In this document: positions 40,334-50,601 of the stretch, piece after piece
Layout: each line of letters begins with the position of its first letter
How positions within the stretch are numbered: the first letter of the stretch is position 1
Origin: Chloroflexota bacterium
GTDB taxonomy: Bacteria; Chloroflexota; Anaerolineae; Anaerolineales; Villigracilaceae
Direction: 5' to 3'
Assembly: GCA_016234485.1 (NCBI GenBank)
Contig: JACRBL010000008.1
Coordinates: forward strand, 100,493 to 164,492
DNA: 64,000 nucleotides
Notes under the pieces: generated by a model
The model's database searches: none
What the model was told of the DNA's origin: nothing
The model's input: the letters and a program-made list of their open reading frames with translations, nothing else
Position numbers and translations under genes: made by a program

Positions 40334-41251
40334 GTGAACGAACCAAAGTTCGCGTTTTTCGAGGGCAAGATCGTTCCGTTTAGCGAAGCAAAGATCAGCG
40401 TGGCCACCCACGCCTTTAATTATGGCACGTCCGTTTTCGGGGGAATGCGCGCGTACTGGAACGAGGAGAAGAAAAAACTCTACTCGTTCCGTCCCTGGGA
40501 TCATTTTCATCGCCTGCTCCACTCGGCCCGCCTGTTGTGCATGGAAGTTTCGTACGACGAGGAAAGCCTGCTCCAGATCATGCTCGATCTGTTGCATGCC
40601 GAAAAGTGGACGGAGGACATTTACCTCCGCCCCACCTTTTACAAATCGGATATGGGCATTGGCGTGCGGCTCCACGACCTGAAAGACGACCTGACGATGT
40701 GGAGTCTCCCGTTTCAAAAATACATCAAGAACGACACCAACGCGCACGTGACGATCTCCTCCTGGCGGCGCATTGACGATAATGTGATTCCCGCGCGCGG
40801 CAAGATTTCGGGCGCGTACGTCAACTCGGCCCTGATCAAAACCGACGCGGCCCGCTCCGGCTTCGACGAGGCGTTGGTGTTGGACCAAAACGGACACGTC
40901 TCCGAAGGCTCGGCCATGAACGTCTTCATGGTTCGCGACGGGGTGGTTGTCACGCCGCCCGTGACGGAAAATATCCTCGAAGGCATCACGCGCCGCTCGG
41001 TGTTGGAGTTGATCCGCAACGAGATCGGCCTGCCCATCGCGGAGCGTCCCATTGACCGCACCGAGACAACCATCTGCGACGAGTTCTTTATGACGGGAAC
41101 CGCCGCGCAAGTGGTGGCCGTGACGCGGGTGGATCACCGTCCCGTCGGCAAGGGGACGATGGGGCCGGTGGTTTCCAAAATCCGCGAGTTGTTCGAGGAT
41201 GCGGTGCGCGGCAGGAGCGAGAAATACAAACATTGGGTGACGGAAGTGTAG
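40334..41251 (+). CDS. ilvE: branched-chain-amino-acid aminotransferase
   Basis: This 305-residue fold-type IV PLP enzyme transaminates Leu, Ile and Val. Motifs are FFEGKIVPFSEAKISVATHA near the start, YGTSVFGGMRAYW, GKISGAYVNSALIKTDA (PLP Lys region) and GHVSEGSAMNVFMVRDG near 190, with FFMTGTAAQVVAVTRVD near 255. The start is GTG: GGAGG lies six bases before it and no ATG fits. It stands alone with its own terminator, and could share intermediates with the fused E1 gene. Confidence 0.93.
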   Translation: MNEPKFAFFEGKIVPFSEAKISVATHAFNYGTSVFGGMRAYWNEEKKKLYSFRPWDHFHRLLHSARLLCMEVSYDEESLLQIMLDLLHAEKWTEDIYLRPTFYKSDMGIGVRLHDLKDDLTMWSLPFQKYIKNDTNAHVTISSWRRIDDNVIPARGKISGAYVNSALIKTDAARSGFDEALVLDQNGHVSEGSAMNVFMVRDGVVVTPPVTENILEGITRRSVLELIRNEIGLPIAERPIDRTETTICDEFFMTGTAAQVVAVTRVDHRPVGKGTMGPVVSKIRELFEDAVRGRSEKYKHWVTEV

Positions 41252-41256
41252 AAGAT

Positions 41257-41287
41257 AAAAAAGACCGCCGCGAGGCGGTCTTTTTTT
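41257..41287. terminator. aminotransferase terminator
   Basis: AAAAAAGACCGCC and GGCGGTCTTTTTTT form a stem with a GCGA loop and a seven-base T-run. Confidence 0.92.
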
Positions 41288-41316
41288 GTTGTCAGGGTTA
41301 TAATTATCCTGACAAC
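41288..41316 (+). promoter_or_regulatory. operator-like inverted repeat over a -10 box
   Basis: GTTGTCAGG (41288-41296) and CCTGACAAC (41308-41316) are perfect 9-bp arms. The 11-bp spacer holds the -10 box TATAAT at 41299-41304. A dimeric regulator bound here would block the promoter of the MoxR operon. Confidence 0.6.
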
Positions 41317-41374
41317 GCGGGTAACATCGCGAGGCCAGTTTGCAGAATCGTTTCCATATCGCTTCGGAGGACTA

Positions 41375-42442
41375 ATGACCGCATCATCCGTCCCATTCAT
41401 CCGCCCGTTGACGTTGGGCCAGTTGCTCGACCAGGCCATCGGCTTGTATCGGCGTAACTTCGCGGCCTTCATCGGCATCATTGCCATCCCCTACATCCCA
41501 TTGACGTTGCTCCAAAGCGTCATCTCCTACTTCTCGATGGATTCGGCGGCCAGCATCCTTACATCCCCGCCGTTGGATTCCACTTCGCCGTTTGGCCTTC
41601 CATCGGGTTATTGGGCGGGGGTGGCTGGCATGTTTGTGGTGGCTTTCATTCAATTCATTCTCGTCAACGGCGTTGCCACCGCGGCTTTCACGCGCGCCGT
41701 GGCAAATAACTACACCGGTCAAAGCATCGGCGTGATTGATTCTTATCGCCAGTTGGGAAATTCCTGGGTTCGTCTGGTCGGCGCGATCCTCCTGGCAATG
41801 TTGATCGGCATTCCGATCTTTATCTGGCTCATCGTCCCTTGCATTGGGTGGTTCACTGGGCCGGGACTCTTTTCCTTCTTCAGCCTGGTGGTCATCCCGT
41901 TGACCGCGCCGATCATCGTGCTGGAACGTCATTCCATCACTGCCTCCCTGCGCCGCGCCTGGGATTTGGGCCGCACGCGCTTCTGGTGGCTCATCGGCTT
42001 TGCCCTCGTCATCTTCCTGCTGGGACAACTCATCATCACAGGCCCCACCTTCGTCATCAGCGCCATCCTGCAAGCCATCTTTCTCCGCGATGGCAACACG
42101 CAGGCCGCGCTCGTTTGGCGGCCCGTCGTTCAGATGCTCGTCCAAATGAGCGGCGGATTGCTCTACCTGCCCCTGCAACTCACCGCCATGACGTTGGTCT
42201 ACTTCGACCTACGCGTCCGCTCCGAAGGGCTGGACCTCGCCTTGCAAGCCGCGGCCGAATCGGGCACCGAGACGAACATCGTCGCGCTCGCTGAAACCTC
42301 CCCCGCGCCCACAGGCGATTTCATCACCGGGCAGGATGCGTTGAACTTCTTCCTGCTCTCGATCGGCATTGTGGCGCTCTATTTCCTGTTCGTCGGCCTG
42401 TTCGTTGGGCTTTTCATGTTGATCGCCGCCGTCTTCGCATGA
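41375..42442 (+). CDS. polytopic membrane protein of the MoxR operon
   Basis: This 355-residue protein has about six membrane segments and begins SFIRPLTLGQLLDQAIGLYR-like (PFIRPLTLGQLLDQAIGLYR), a start typical of glycerophosphodiester-phosphodiesterase-type membrane domain proteins. A cytoplasmic loop carries VLERHSITASLRRAWDLGR. It is first in a four-gene operon with DUF4129, DUF4350 and MoxR genes, and overlaps the next gene by ATGA. The exact role is unknown, presumably envelope-related. Confidence 0.75.
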   Translation: MTASSVPFIRPLTLGQLLDQAIGLYRRNFAAFIGIIAIPYIPLTLLQSVISYFSMDSAASILTSPPLDSTSPFGLPSGYWAGVAGMFVVAFIQFILVNGVATAAFTRAVANNYTGQSIGVIDSYRQLGNSWVRLVGAILLAMLIGIPIFIWLIVPCIGWFTGPGLFSFFSLVVIPLTAPIIVLERHSITASLRRAWDLGRTRFWWLIGFALVIFLLGQLIITGPTFVISAILQAIFLRDGNTQAALVWRPVVQMLVQMSGGLLYLPLQLTAMTLVYFDLRVRSEGLDLALQAAAESGTETNIVALAETSPAPTGDFITGQDALNFFLLSIGIVALYFLFVGLFVGLFMLIAAVFA

Positions 42443-43407
42443 AACTCTCCCTGCCGCGGCTCGCCCTGCTCTTGACCTTGACCGCGCTCCTTTTCGGCGC
42501 GGTCGGTTCCGCCTGGGCCGCGCGCAGGGACGATTCGCTCCCCGTCGAAGAATATTGGGCATTGCTGAAATCCTCCCGTCAAGCCGTCGCCGACCTCGAT
42601 GGCAAAACCGCCGAAGAGATACGCGCCGCGCTCGACGACCTGGCCGCGCAGTGGGACGCCGTCGCCTCCGTCCAACTCGAAAGCGGCGAGACGCTCCCGC
42701 TCGACAACTCCCACATCACGTCCGTGTTGCGCGCCGAAAATCCCGACCTCGACGCGTTGACCGCCCTCCTCGATTCCATCCTCGCCTCACGCGCCACCGA
42801 TCCCGAACCGCGCTTCACCAAAGACGACATCCAACCGCTCAAGGAAATTTTGGCGCGCCCCGAATTTCAGTGGAAGGAAGAACAGCCCAACCCGCTCAAC
42901 GACTGGCTCCAACGAATGTGGGAACGCTTCGCCGCCTGGCTCGATAAACTCATCCCCGATGTCACCATCGCCATTGACCCGACGCCCATCGCGGCCATCC
43001 TGCTCGTGCTCATTTTGCTCTACGCCTTCCGCGGCCTCTTCGTAGACCTGATCGCGGACGCGCGCCTCAACGCCAACGGCGAAGACAGCGACGAACTCCT
43101 CACCGCCGACTCGGCCTTCCAGCGCGCCCAGTCCCTCTCACGCGGCGGAGATTACCGCGCCGCCGTCCGCTATCTTTATCTATCCTCGCTGCTGATGTTG
43201 GATGAACGCGGCCTCCTGCGCTACGACCGTTCGCGCACCAACCGCGAAGTCCTCCGCTCCGTCTCCGATCAACCCGAACTGTCCCAGCCCCTCAGCGAAG
43301 TGGTGGATGTCTTCGACAACGTCTGGTACGGCTACCACGAACTCGATGAAGAGCGCTTCAAACATTACAGCGACCGCGTGGAAGAGTTGAAGGACAAGAA
43401 GCAATGA
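42439..43407 (+). CDS. DUF4129-domain membrane protein
   Basis: This 322-residue protein has an N-terminal signal-like helix ending AVGSAWA, an extracytoplasmic helical region to about 175, a membrane helix at 178-200 (AAILLVLILLYAFRGLFVDL) and a cytoplasmic DUF4129 region. That region includes RAQSLSRGGDYRAAVRYLYL and RSRTNREVLRSV. DUF4129 genes are typical companions of MoxR ATPases. It overlaps both neighbours by four bases, so translation is probably coupled. Confidence 0.85.
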   Translation: MKLSLPRLALLLTLTALLFGAVGSAWAARRDDSLPVEEYWALLKSSRQAVADLDGKTAEEIRAALDDLAAQWDAVASVQLESGETLPLDNSHITSVLRAENPDLDALTALLDSILASRATDPEPRFTKDDIQPLKEILARPEFQWKEEQPNPLNDWLQRMWERFAAWLDKLIPDVTIAIDPTPIAAILLVLILLYAFRGLFVDLIADARLNANGEDSDELLTADSAFQRAQSLSRGGDYRAAVRYLYLSSLLMLDERGLLRYDRSRTNREVLRSVSDQPELSQPLSEVVDVFDNVWYGYHELDEERFKHYSDRVEELKDKKQ

Positions 43408-44543
43408 AACTCTCCCGCGATACCTGGCTGGCCATCGGCCTCCTGCTGGCGCTGGCGCTCGTCACCATCGGCGCGGGCTACCAGCAGAGCAAAGCCTCCA
43501 CGATCCCATATCTCGCTACCTCCTCCGCACCCAATGGCCTGTTGGCGCTCAAGCTTTGGCTCCCCGAGCTCGATCACGAGATCGTCACGACCGACTCATC
43601 CGCATTCCAACCCCCCGATAACGCCAACCTCATCTTCATCGTCCAACCTGCGTTGGTCATCGAAGAGCGCGAGTGGAACCTGCTTGATAAATGGATCGAA
43701 GCAGGCGGGACTCTCCTCCTCGCGGGCGACAACTACGCCTCCTCCGTCGCGTTCGACCATTTCGACGCCGCATCCTCCTTCGCCGACGCCTCGTCTGACT
43801 CTCTGAGCGCGGCCTCTCCCCTGTTGACGTCGCCTCCGTTGCTGGACCCCGCGCCGGTTCACGCGTTTGACGCGTTCGCGTCCACGCCGGAGAATTTCGT
43901 TCCGTTGCTCGTCGCCGAAGGCCAGCCCGTCATCGGCTTTTTTGACAAGGGTCAGGGACGCGTCATCCTCTCGTCCACGCCGTATCTCTTCTCGAACCGA
44001 GCGCTCAAAGACGAGGCCAACGCCGCGCTGATGCTGAACCTGTTGCGGCTCGCGCCCGCCCAAAGCCGCGCCTGGTTCGACGATTGGCACCACGGCCTCC
44101 AGTCCGCGCCGATCGTCGGCCCCGGCCAGTGGCTGAGACGCACGTCCGCGGGGCACGCGTTGCTCTTCGTGGTGGGCGTCATCACGCTGGCGCTTGTTTT
44201 GCAAGGCGGAAATTTTGGGCGACCCATCCCGCTCTTGCACGAACTCAAACGCCGCGGCCCGCTGGAGCATGTCACCGCCATCGCGAATTTGAATCGCAAA
44301 GCCGGCCACCGCGCGGATGTGTTGCGGCAATATCATCTGTGGGTCAAGCGCCATCTTGGGCAACGCTACCGCCTCAACCCGTCTCTGCCCGATGCGGAAT
44401 ACGTGGCGCAGCTTGCCAAATACAACCCCGCGCTCGATCAGGAAAAACTGCTCGCGCTTTTGCAAAACCTCTCGCGCAACAATTATTCCGAAACCGAAAT
44501 GGTGAAACTCGCGGAAGAAGCATCGAAGTGGATCAATGAATAA
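43404..44543 (+). CDS. DUF4350-domain membrane protein
   Basis: This 379-residue protein has an N-terminal helix (WLAIGLLLALALVTIGAGY), a glutamine-amidotransferase-like DUF4350 region up to about 220 (LLDKWIEAGGTLLLAGDNY), and a second helix near 252-272. A C-terminal cytoplasmic part of helices follows. The low-complexity stretch around 125-155 (Ser/Asp/Pro-rich) may be a linker. It is third in the MoxR operon and 21 bp before moxR. Confidence 0.82.
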   Translation: MKLSRDTWLAIGLLLALALVTIGAGYQQSKASTIPYLATSSAPNGLLALKLWLPELDHEIVTTDSSAFQPPDNANLIFIVQPALVIEEREWNLLDKWIEAGGTLLLAGDNYASSVAFDHFDAASSFADASSDSLSAASPLLTSPPLLDPAPVHAFDAFASTPENFVPLLVAEGQPVIGFFDKGQGRVILSSTPYLFSNRALKDEANAALMLNLLRLAPAQSRAWFDDWHHGLQSAPIVGPGQWLRRTSAGHALLFVVGVITLALVLQGGNFGRPIPLLHELKRRGPLEHVTAIANLNRKAGHRADVLRQYHLWVKRHLGQRYRLNPSLPDAEYVAQLAKYNPALDQEKLLALLQNLSRNNYSETEMVKLAEEASKWINE

Positions 44544-44564
44544 TAATCTTGAGGAGACCTCATC

Positions 44565-45521
<957 letters not shown>

Positions 45522-45599
45522 GGCAAGGAAGCATGGTGAACGAAGAAGGATGAGTTTTTACTCCATCTACTCATCCGCGCCAAACACGCAATACGCAAC

Positions 45600-45661
45600 A
45601 CGTAACCCGCATCCCTCAATTACCAATTACTGATGACTGATCACTGAAAACTGATCACTGA
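45600..45661. repeat. stuttering repeats before the DUF6056 gene, incl. family F
   Basis: CAATTACCAATTACTGATGA leads into CTGATCACTGAAAACTGATC and ACTGATG, running up to the start codon. About 20 bp match the insert in the valS T-box in reverse orientation. Confidence 0.7.
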
Positions 45662-47127
45662 TGACTTCTCCCTCCTCCCTCCCCACCAAACTCTTCGCCA
45701 TTACCTCGGCCGCGGCGCTGTCCATCTACGCGTACGTCGCCGCATTCATCCGTCCCATCGGCGATGACTACTGCATCTCGGCGCGGCTGATCGGCTACGA
45801 TCCGTTGACGGCCAGCCTCATCAAATATTGGTACACGTCGAATCGCTTCTCCAACGAAATGGCCGCCTGGGTCACGGACTTGTTCGGGCCGCGCGGCGTG
45901 GCGCTGCTCGCGGTGGCATCCCTCCTGCTTTGGCTCGCGGGGTTGACGTGGACGCTGTTCGAAGCGGCGCGCCTCTTCAAAGTCCGCTGGGATCTGTGGA
46001 CAGGCATCCTGCTGGCAGAGATCGTTCTTTTGGTTTCCTATTACACCGCGCCCAATCTCTTTCAGTCCGCTCTTTGGCGGCCTGGCGTGATGACCTATCT
46101 TCTCCCGCTCGTCATCTACTCGTTCCTCTTTGCAGGAATCTTGCGCGGGTCACGCGTCGCGACAAGCCGTCCTTCGACTTCGGGTCTCGACGGAACGTCT
46201 CGACCCTCCGCTCTGGACTATGGGTTGCTGGGAACAATTGTTATCATCTTCTTCGGCGCGTTCTTCGCGGGCGGCCTTTCCGAGACCGCGGGCGCATTAC
46301 ACATATCCATCCTCGGCCTCGCGCTGGTTGTCAACTTTCTCTGGAACAAAACTCCCACTCGCCGCGCCGCGCTCGTGTTAATCACCGCCACGCTCGCGGG
46401 CGCTCTGCTCGCGATGATCGGCATGTTCATCACACCTGCCAACGCCATCCGACTCAAAGGAGCAGAAACGCCGTCCTTGCTGGATGCTGTCCTGCGTTCG
46501 TTCACCTACGCGGCGCAGTTCCTATTGGAATCGGCGCGCCTGCTTAAGATTCCACTTGGGTTCACTTTTGTATCGGGAACAACTCTGGCGTACCTGTATT
46601 CCAAAACAAACGAAATTTCCCTGCCGCGCCGCGCCTGGCTTGGATTTATCGCGCTTCCACTTCTGACTTATCTGCTGACTGCCGCAATCTTCGCCCCCAG
46701 CGCATACGGACAATCCTTCGCAGTGGATCGTGTCCGTTTCATCGCACATGTTTTAATTTCTGCCTCATTCCTGACTTTGGGCGGTCTACTCGGACTTTTG
46801 GCCTCTCGCTTCCCCCTCCCGCGTTGGACGACGACTCTTGCCGTCATCGCGTTGCTCCTCGCCGCGCTCTATCCGCTTTGGACGATCCGCAACAACTACA
46901 GAATGATCCCCCAATATCAACGCCACGCCGCGCGCTGGGATCAGCGTGACGCGTCTATTCGCGAACAGGCCGCTTCGGGCGAGACAAACATCGTCACTTG
47001 GGGCTTGCCAGGCATCGCCAACGTCAACGACCTCGGTCCGCGCCCTGGTCACTGGATGAACTACTGCGCGGCCATCGTCTATGGCGTGGACACCATCTCC
47101 GCGTCGAAAGAGTCTCCCAACCCATAA
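45661..47127 (+). CDS. DUF6056-like polytopic membrane protein (glycan synthesis)
   Basis: This 488-residue protein has about eleven membrane segments and an early loop AFIRPIGDDYCISARLIGY, whose acidic pair resembles GT-C glycosyltransferases. I relate it to DUF6056, a family found in surface-glycan loci, but do not assign an activity. Residues about 164-184 (SRVATSRPSTSGLDGTSRPS) look like another repeat-derived insert in a loop. It opens the glycan and sulfation gene group. Confidence 0.7.
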   Translation: MTSPSSLPTKLFAITSAAALSIYAYVAAFIRPIGDDYCISARLIGYDPLTASLIKYWYTSNRFSNEMAAWVTDLFGPRGVALLAVASLLLWLAGLTWTLFEAARLFKVRWDLWTGILLAEIVLLVSYYTAPNLFQSALWRPGVMTYLLPLVIYSFLFAGILRGSRVATSRPSTSGLDGTSRPSALDYGLLGTIVIIFFGAFFAGGLSETAGALHISILGLALVVNFLWNKTPTRRAALVLITATLAGALLAMIGMFITPANAIRLKGAETPSLLDAVLRSFTYAAQFLLESARLLKIPLGFTFVSGTTLAYLYSKTNEISLPRRAWLGFIALPLLTYLLTAAIFAPSAYGQSFAVDRVRFIAHVLISASFLTLGGLLGLLASRFPLPRWTTTLAVIALLLAALYPLWTIRNNYRMIPQYQRHAARWDQRDASIREQAASGETNIVTWGLPGIANVNDLGPRPGHWMNYCAAIVYGVDTISASKESPNP

Positions 47128-47137
47128 CAAGTCTTCC

Positions 47138-47247
47138 GTCATTGCGAGGAGGGCGTTCTTCCCGACGAAGCAATCTCCGCGCACAGGAGGGGATTGCTTC
47201 GCACACCTGCCCTGGCGGGCGGTGCCAGGGAAGAGCGCTCGCAATGA
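47138..47247. repeat. family C palindromic element, intergenic
   Basis: GTCATTGCGAGGAGGGCG is mirrored by CGCTCGCAATGAC. GACGAAGCAATCTCC faces GGGGATTGCTTCG, and CCTGGCG with TGCCAGG forms a further internal hairpin. Confidence 0.85.
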
Positions 47248-47264
47248 CTGGGCTAGTGAATTTC

Positions 47265-48185
47265 ATGTCACAATCTCAACCCCTCCTCGTCACTGGCGCG
47301 CATCGCACAGGTACCACCTGGGTCGGCAAAATGCTGGCCGCGGGCGGATTCGCCTACGTCAGCGAGCCGCTCAATGTGTTGCATCGGCCTGGGGTGATGG
47401 GCGCGCCTGTCGGCCATTGGTATCAGTACATCACGCGCGAGAACGAAGCCGAGTTTCTGCCCGCGTTTCAAAAGACGCTCGCGCTGCGCTATGGATTGTT
47501 CGCCGAAATTAAATCGCTCCGCTCGCGCCGCGACCTCCTTCGCATGGGACGCGACTTGGGCATCTTCCTGCGTGGACGCGTGACGCGCCAGCCCGCGTTG
47601 CTCAAAGACCCGTTCGCGGTCTTCTCACTGCCGTGGTTCGTGGAGCGGCTGGACTGCCGCGTCGTCGTCACCATCCGTCACCCGGCGGGGTTTGCCAGCA
47701 GTCTCAAAAAACTCAACTGGCCGTTCGACTTCAAAGATTTGCTCGACCAGCCCCTGCTGATGCGCGACCATCTCGAACCCTTCCGCGCGGACATGGAGCG
47801 CGTCGCCGCGGACAACATCATCGGCCAGGCCGCGTTGCTGTGGCGGATGGTTTACCGCGTCGTCCACGCGGACATGGAGCGGACTCCGTCCATCAACATC
47901 CTCCGTCACGAAGACCTCTCGCTCGATCCCGTCGCGGGGTACGCGCGGGTGTTTGAGTCGCTGGGGTTGGCGTACACCGCCAAAGTCCAGGAGACGATCC
48001 GCAACTCGTCGAGCAGTGAAAATCCCGCAGAGTTGTCGAGTCGCAAAACGCATTCCGTCAAACTGGATAGCCGCGCCAATCTCGAAAATTGGAAGAAGCG
48101 ACTCTCGCCCGATGAGATCGCGCGCGTCCGCGCTTTGACTGAAGATGTGGCGAGCCTTTTTTACGCCGACGTGAAATGGGACTAA
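47265..48185 (+). CDS. sulfotransferase
   Basis: This 306-residue enzyme should move a sulfuryl group from PAPS to a glycan. The 5'-phosphosulfate loop is VTGAHRTGTTWVGKML near residue 12 and the 3'-phosphate segment VVTIRHPAGFASSLK near 130. The start MSQSQPLLVTG directly follows a family C repeat; in-frame upstream codons are repeat. It stands between the DUF6056 and GT2 genes. The acceptor is unknown. Confidence 0.87.
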   Translation: MSQSQPLLVTGAHRTGTTWVGKMLAAGGFAYVSEPLNVLHRPGVMGAPVGHWYQYITRENEAEFLPAFQKTLALRYGLFAEIKSLRSRRDLLRMGRDLGIFLRGRVTRQPALLKDPFAVFSLPWFVERLDCRVVVTIRHPAGFASSLKKLNWPFDFKDLLDQPLLMRDHLEPFRADMERVAADNIIGQAALLWRMVYRVVHADMERTPSINILRHEDLSLDPVAGYARVFESLGLAYTAKVQETIRNSSSSENPAELSSRKTHSVKLDSRANLENWKKRLSPDEIARVRALTEDVASLFYADVKWD

Positions 48186-48186
48186 G

Positions 48187-48972
48187 ATGAAACCTGTTGC
48201 CTTGCCCACTGTTTCGATCATAACGCCGTCGTTCAATCAGGCGCGATATTTGGAAGCGACGATTCAATCTGTGCTTTCGCAGGATTATCCGCGCATTGAA
48301 TATTTAATTGTGGACGGCGGTTCGACCGACGGCTCGGTGGACGTGATAAAAAAATATGCCGACAAACTCGCCTGGTGGGTGAGCGAAAAAGACCACGGCC
48401 AGACCGATGCCATCAACAAAGGATTCGCGCGCGCGAAAGGCGATGTGCTGGCCTGGCTCAACTCGGACGATACCTACGAGCCGCGCGCCGTTGGACAGGC
48501 CGTGAAATATTTGCTCGAGCATCCCGAAGTGGGGATGGTCTACGCGGATTGCAACTACATCAACGAAGAGGGGCGCGTCATCGGCAAGTTTCCCGCCGCG
48601 CAGACAGACCTGGCGCGACTGCGCCGCGGCTACGTCCACATCCCGCAACAGACGATGTTCTTCCGCGCGGAACTGTGGAAACAGATCGCGCCTCTCGACC
48701 CATCGTTTTATTTCGCGATGGACTACGACCTGTGGACGCGCATTGCATCCCGCGCCGAATTGAAATATCTCGCGGGGCAGACGTGGGCGAATTTCCGCAT
48801 CCACACTTCGGGCAAGACCATCGCCGCCGATGACCGTTGCTGGCCTGAGATGATCCGCGTGCATTATCGCGATGGCGGCTCGTTCTTCTCTCCCATCGTC
48901 GCGAAGTATTTCGTCCGCAAACTCATCGCGCCACTGTGGAGTTGGAGATTTAGGAAACGACTCGGCGTATAA
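48187..48972 (+). CDS. family 2 glycosyltransferase
   Basis: This 261-residue GT-A enzyme starts TVSIITPSFNQARYLEATIQ (donor nucleotide site). It has YLIVDGGSTDGSVDVIKKYA near residue 40 and LAWLNSDDTYEP near 90, which supplies the DxD-like metal motif. It begins one base after the sulfotransferase stop, a strong sign of cotranscription. It probably adds one sugar to the surface glycan. Confidence 0.92.
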   Translation: MKPVALPTVSIITPSFNQARYLEATIQSVLSQDYPRIEYLIVDGGSTDGSVDVIKKYADKLAWWVSEKDHGQTDAINKGFARAKGDVLAWLNSDDTYEPRAVGQAVKYLLEHPEVGMVYADCNYINEEGRVIGKFPAAQTDLARLRRGYVHIPQQTMFFRAELWKQIAPLDPSFYFAMDYDLWTRIASRAELKYLAGQTWANFRIHTSGKTIAADDRCWPEMIRVHYRDGGSFFSPIVAKYFVRKLIAPLWSWRFRKRLGV

Positions 48973-48974
48973 TT

Positions 48975-49080
48975 TAGTCTCATGGTCGGATGGTCGGATG
49001 GTCGCGTGGTCGTAGTGTGCGGTCAGGTAAATCGTTCGACGATGCGACTATGAGACTACTTGACTATGAGACCATCAAAC
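48975..49080. repeat. stuttering GGTCGGAT/CTATGAGAC repeats
   Basis: ATGGTCGGATGGTCGGATGG and GACTATGAGACTACTTGACT followed by ATGAGACCAT fill the spacer before the Wzz-like gene. A TATAAT at 48966-48971 precedes it. Confidence 0.65.
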
Positions 49081-49082
49081 GA

Positions 49083-49790
49083 ATGAACATCTTTTCCCCT
49101 CCCTCCTCTGACGATCTTACCCGTTTGCTCCGCGCCTGGCGCTTCTGGCTCCTCGCCGCGTTGATCGGCGGGATTCTCGGCGCGGCATTCTATTTCATCG
49201 CGCCACCCGCGTATCGCGCCCGCGCCTCTGTGCAGGTGGACTTCAACATCGAAGAAGCGTACACGCCCACGCAGGATAAGCAGGCGTTCTATTATCTCGA
49301 ACGCGAAGTCCGTAAATTGCAGGATGTCGCGTTCTCGGACGTGGTCTTGCAAGCCATTGTGGACGAAGTCGGCGACACGTCCATAGCGGAACTGCGCGAC
49401 GAGAAACTCCTGCTGAGCCAACCAGGCGAAGCGGGCTGGCATTTCTTCGCCGAAGACAGCGACCCCAAACGCGCCGAAGCGCTCGCCTCCGCATGGACGA
49501 GTGCCTTTATCGCCGAGATCAAGGACGCCGCCAGCGCCAGCATGACCCTGCAATCCTTCCACGCTGAGATCGAAAAAGGCTGTGGTGGAGATTGCTCGAC
49601 CATCGAATCGAAGATCGCCGACCTGGAATCCCGCGCGCGCGGCATCAGTCCGTACGTGGAAGTTGGTTCGTTGCAGACCAAGCAACTACCCACAGCGCGC
49701 AAGACCAACGTCAGTACCTACATCATCGTCGGCGCGTTGGTCGCGTGGACGGTGGGAGCGTTGGGCATTTTATTCTTTCGGAAGAAATGA
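49083..49790 (+). CDS. Wzz-like chain-length/polysaccharide co-polymerase
   Basis: This 235-residue protein has two terminal membrane helices (WLLAALIGGILGAAFYFI near 25 and a last one near 215-230) around an extracytoplasmic region, the layout of Wzz/PCP proteins. PPAYRARASVQVDF follows the first helix, as in that family. The start MNIFSPPSSDDLTRLL was chosen because upstream codons are repeat. No tyrosine kinase domain is attached. It probably sets polymer length with the ligase/polymerase two genes downstream. Confidence 0.78.
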   Translation: MNIFSPPSSDDLTRLLRAWRFWLLAALIGGILGAAFYFIAPPAYRARASVQVDFNIEEAYTPTQDKQAFYYLEREVRKLQDVAFSDVVLQAIVDEVGDTSIAELRDEKLLLSQPGEAGWHFFAEDSDPKRAEALASAWTSAFIAEIKDAASASMTLQSFHAEIEKGCGGDCSTIESKIADLESRARGISPYVEVGSLQTKQLPTARKTNVSTYIIVGALVAWTVGALGILFFRKK

Positions 49791-49891
49791 TTGGTAAATG
49801 GAGATTGGTAATTAGTAATTGACAGTCAAAAGTCGAAGGCCAAGTTCTGTTAGGCGCACACGCAAATTATTGAAGTTCAGAGGCGAGAACC

Positions 49892-50416
49892 ATGAAAACG
49901 AGAAATGTGAAAACAAGGTCTATTGTCTCAGAGAAAACTCCTGATGAAGAAAAAACGGAAGACAATCATCGCGAATTCTTAATAGCCCTTTATAGTTCTA
50001 CCCAGTCTGAAATTACAAGATATAGGGATAGAGAATGGGCTACACCTGGCATCTTTGTAACTGCATTGGGCGCAATCGTTGGCTTTATTATCAGCAGCGA
50101 GCAAGAAGCGCGAAATCTCTGGTTTGCTTTTGACGCAATTTTGATTTTATTAGCACTCGGAAATGCTTTTTATACTATTTACGTGCATAACAGATTGACC
50201 CAACAAAGAAATGTAAGGGCGCGACTTGAATATCTGTTTGAGCTACATGAAATCAAGGTCAACAAAAATGATCTTGTACCATTCAAGGTGGAACCGCCTC
50301 AAGACAATAATTTTTACTCGGGATGGTTTAATGGCTTTTGGAGTCATATTCTTCCTTTTATCCTGTTAGGTATCGGTTTGTGTTGTTTTGGAATCTGGCT
50401 ATTACATCGATGTTAG
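49892..50416 (+). CDS. low-GC hypothetical membrane protein
   Basis: This 174-residue protein has a charged N-terminal region with many Lys, Thr and Glu. Two membrane segments lie near 50-70 and 75-98, and a third at the C-terminus (ILPFILLGIGLCCFGIWLL). Its GC content is clearly below that of the flanking glycan genes, so it may be a recent insertion into the locus. I do not recognise it. Confidence 0.6.
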   Translation: MKTRNVKTRSIVSEKTPDEEKTEDNHREFLIALYSSTQSEITRYRDREWATPGIFVTALGAIVGFIISSEQEARNLWFAFDAILILLALGNAFYTIYVHNRLTQQRNVRARLEYLFELHEIKVNKNDLVPFKVEPPQDNNFYSGWFNGFWSHILPFILLGIGLCCFGIWLLHRC

Positions 50417-50601
50417 AAGCAGTACGCCTACAAAGCGTGCAGCGGACGGCGAGGATTCTGCGCGATTTATAGGCATTTTTCTAGCTTCAGGTTTATGCTT
50501 CCCTCAAGCAGAATCCACCCCCGCCCCCGTCCGCCGCAAACGCAAACCGATCTTCTATCTTCTATTCTCTATCTCCTATCTCGCACCCCGTAACTCGTAC
50601 C

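Noticed and set aside
48975..49080. Possible short coding sequence or CRISPR-like direct repeats before the Wzz-like gene
   Set aside because: Units are too short and varied, with no spacers, and the frame carries no protein-like signal; they fit the stuttering repeat class.
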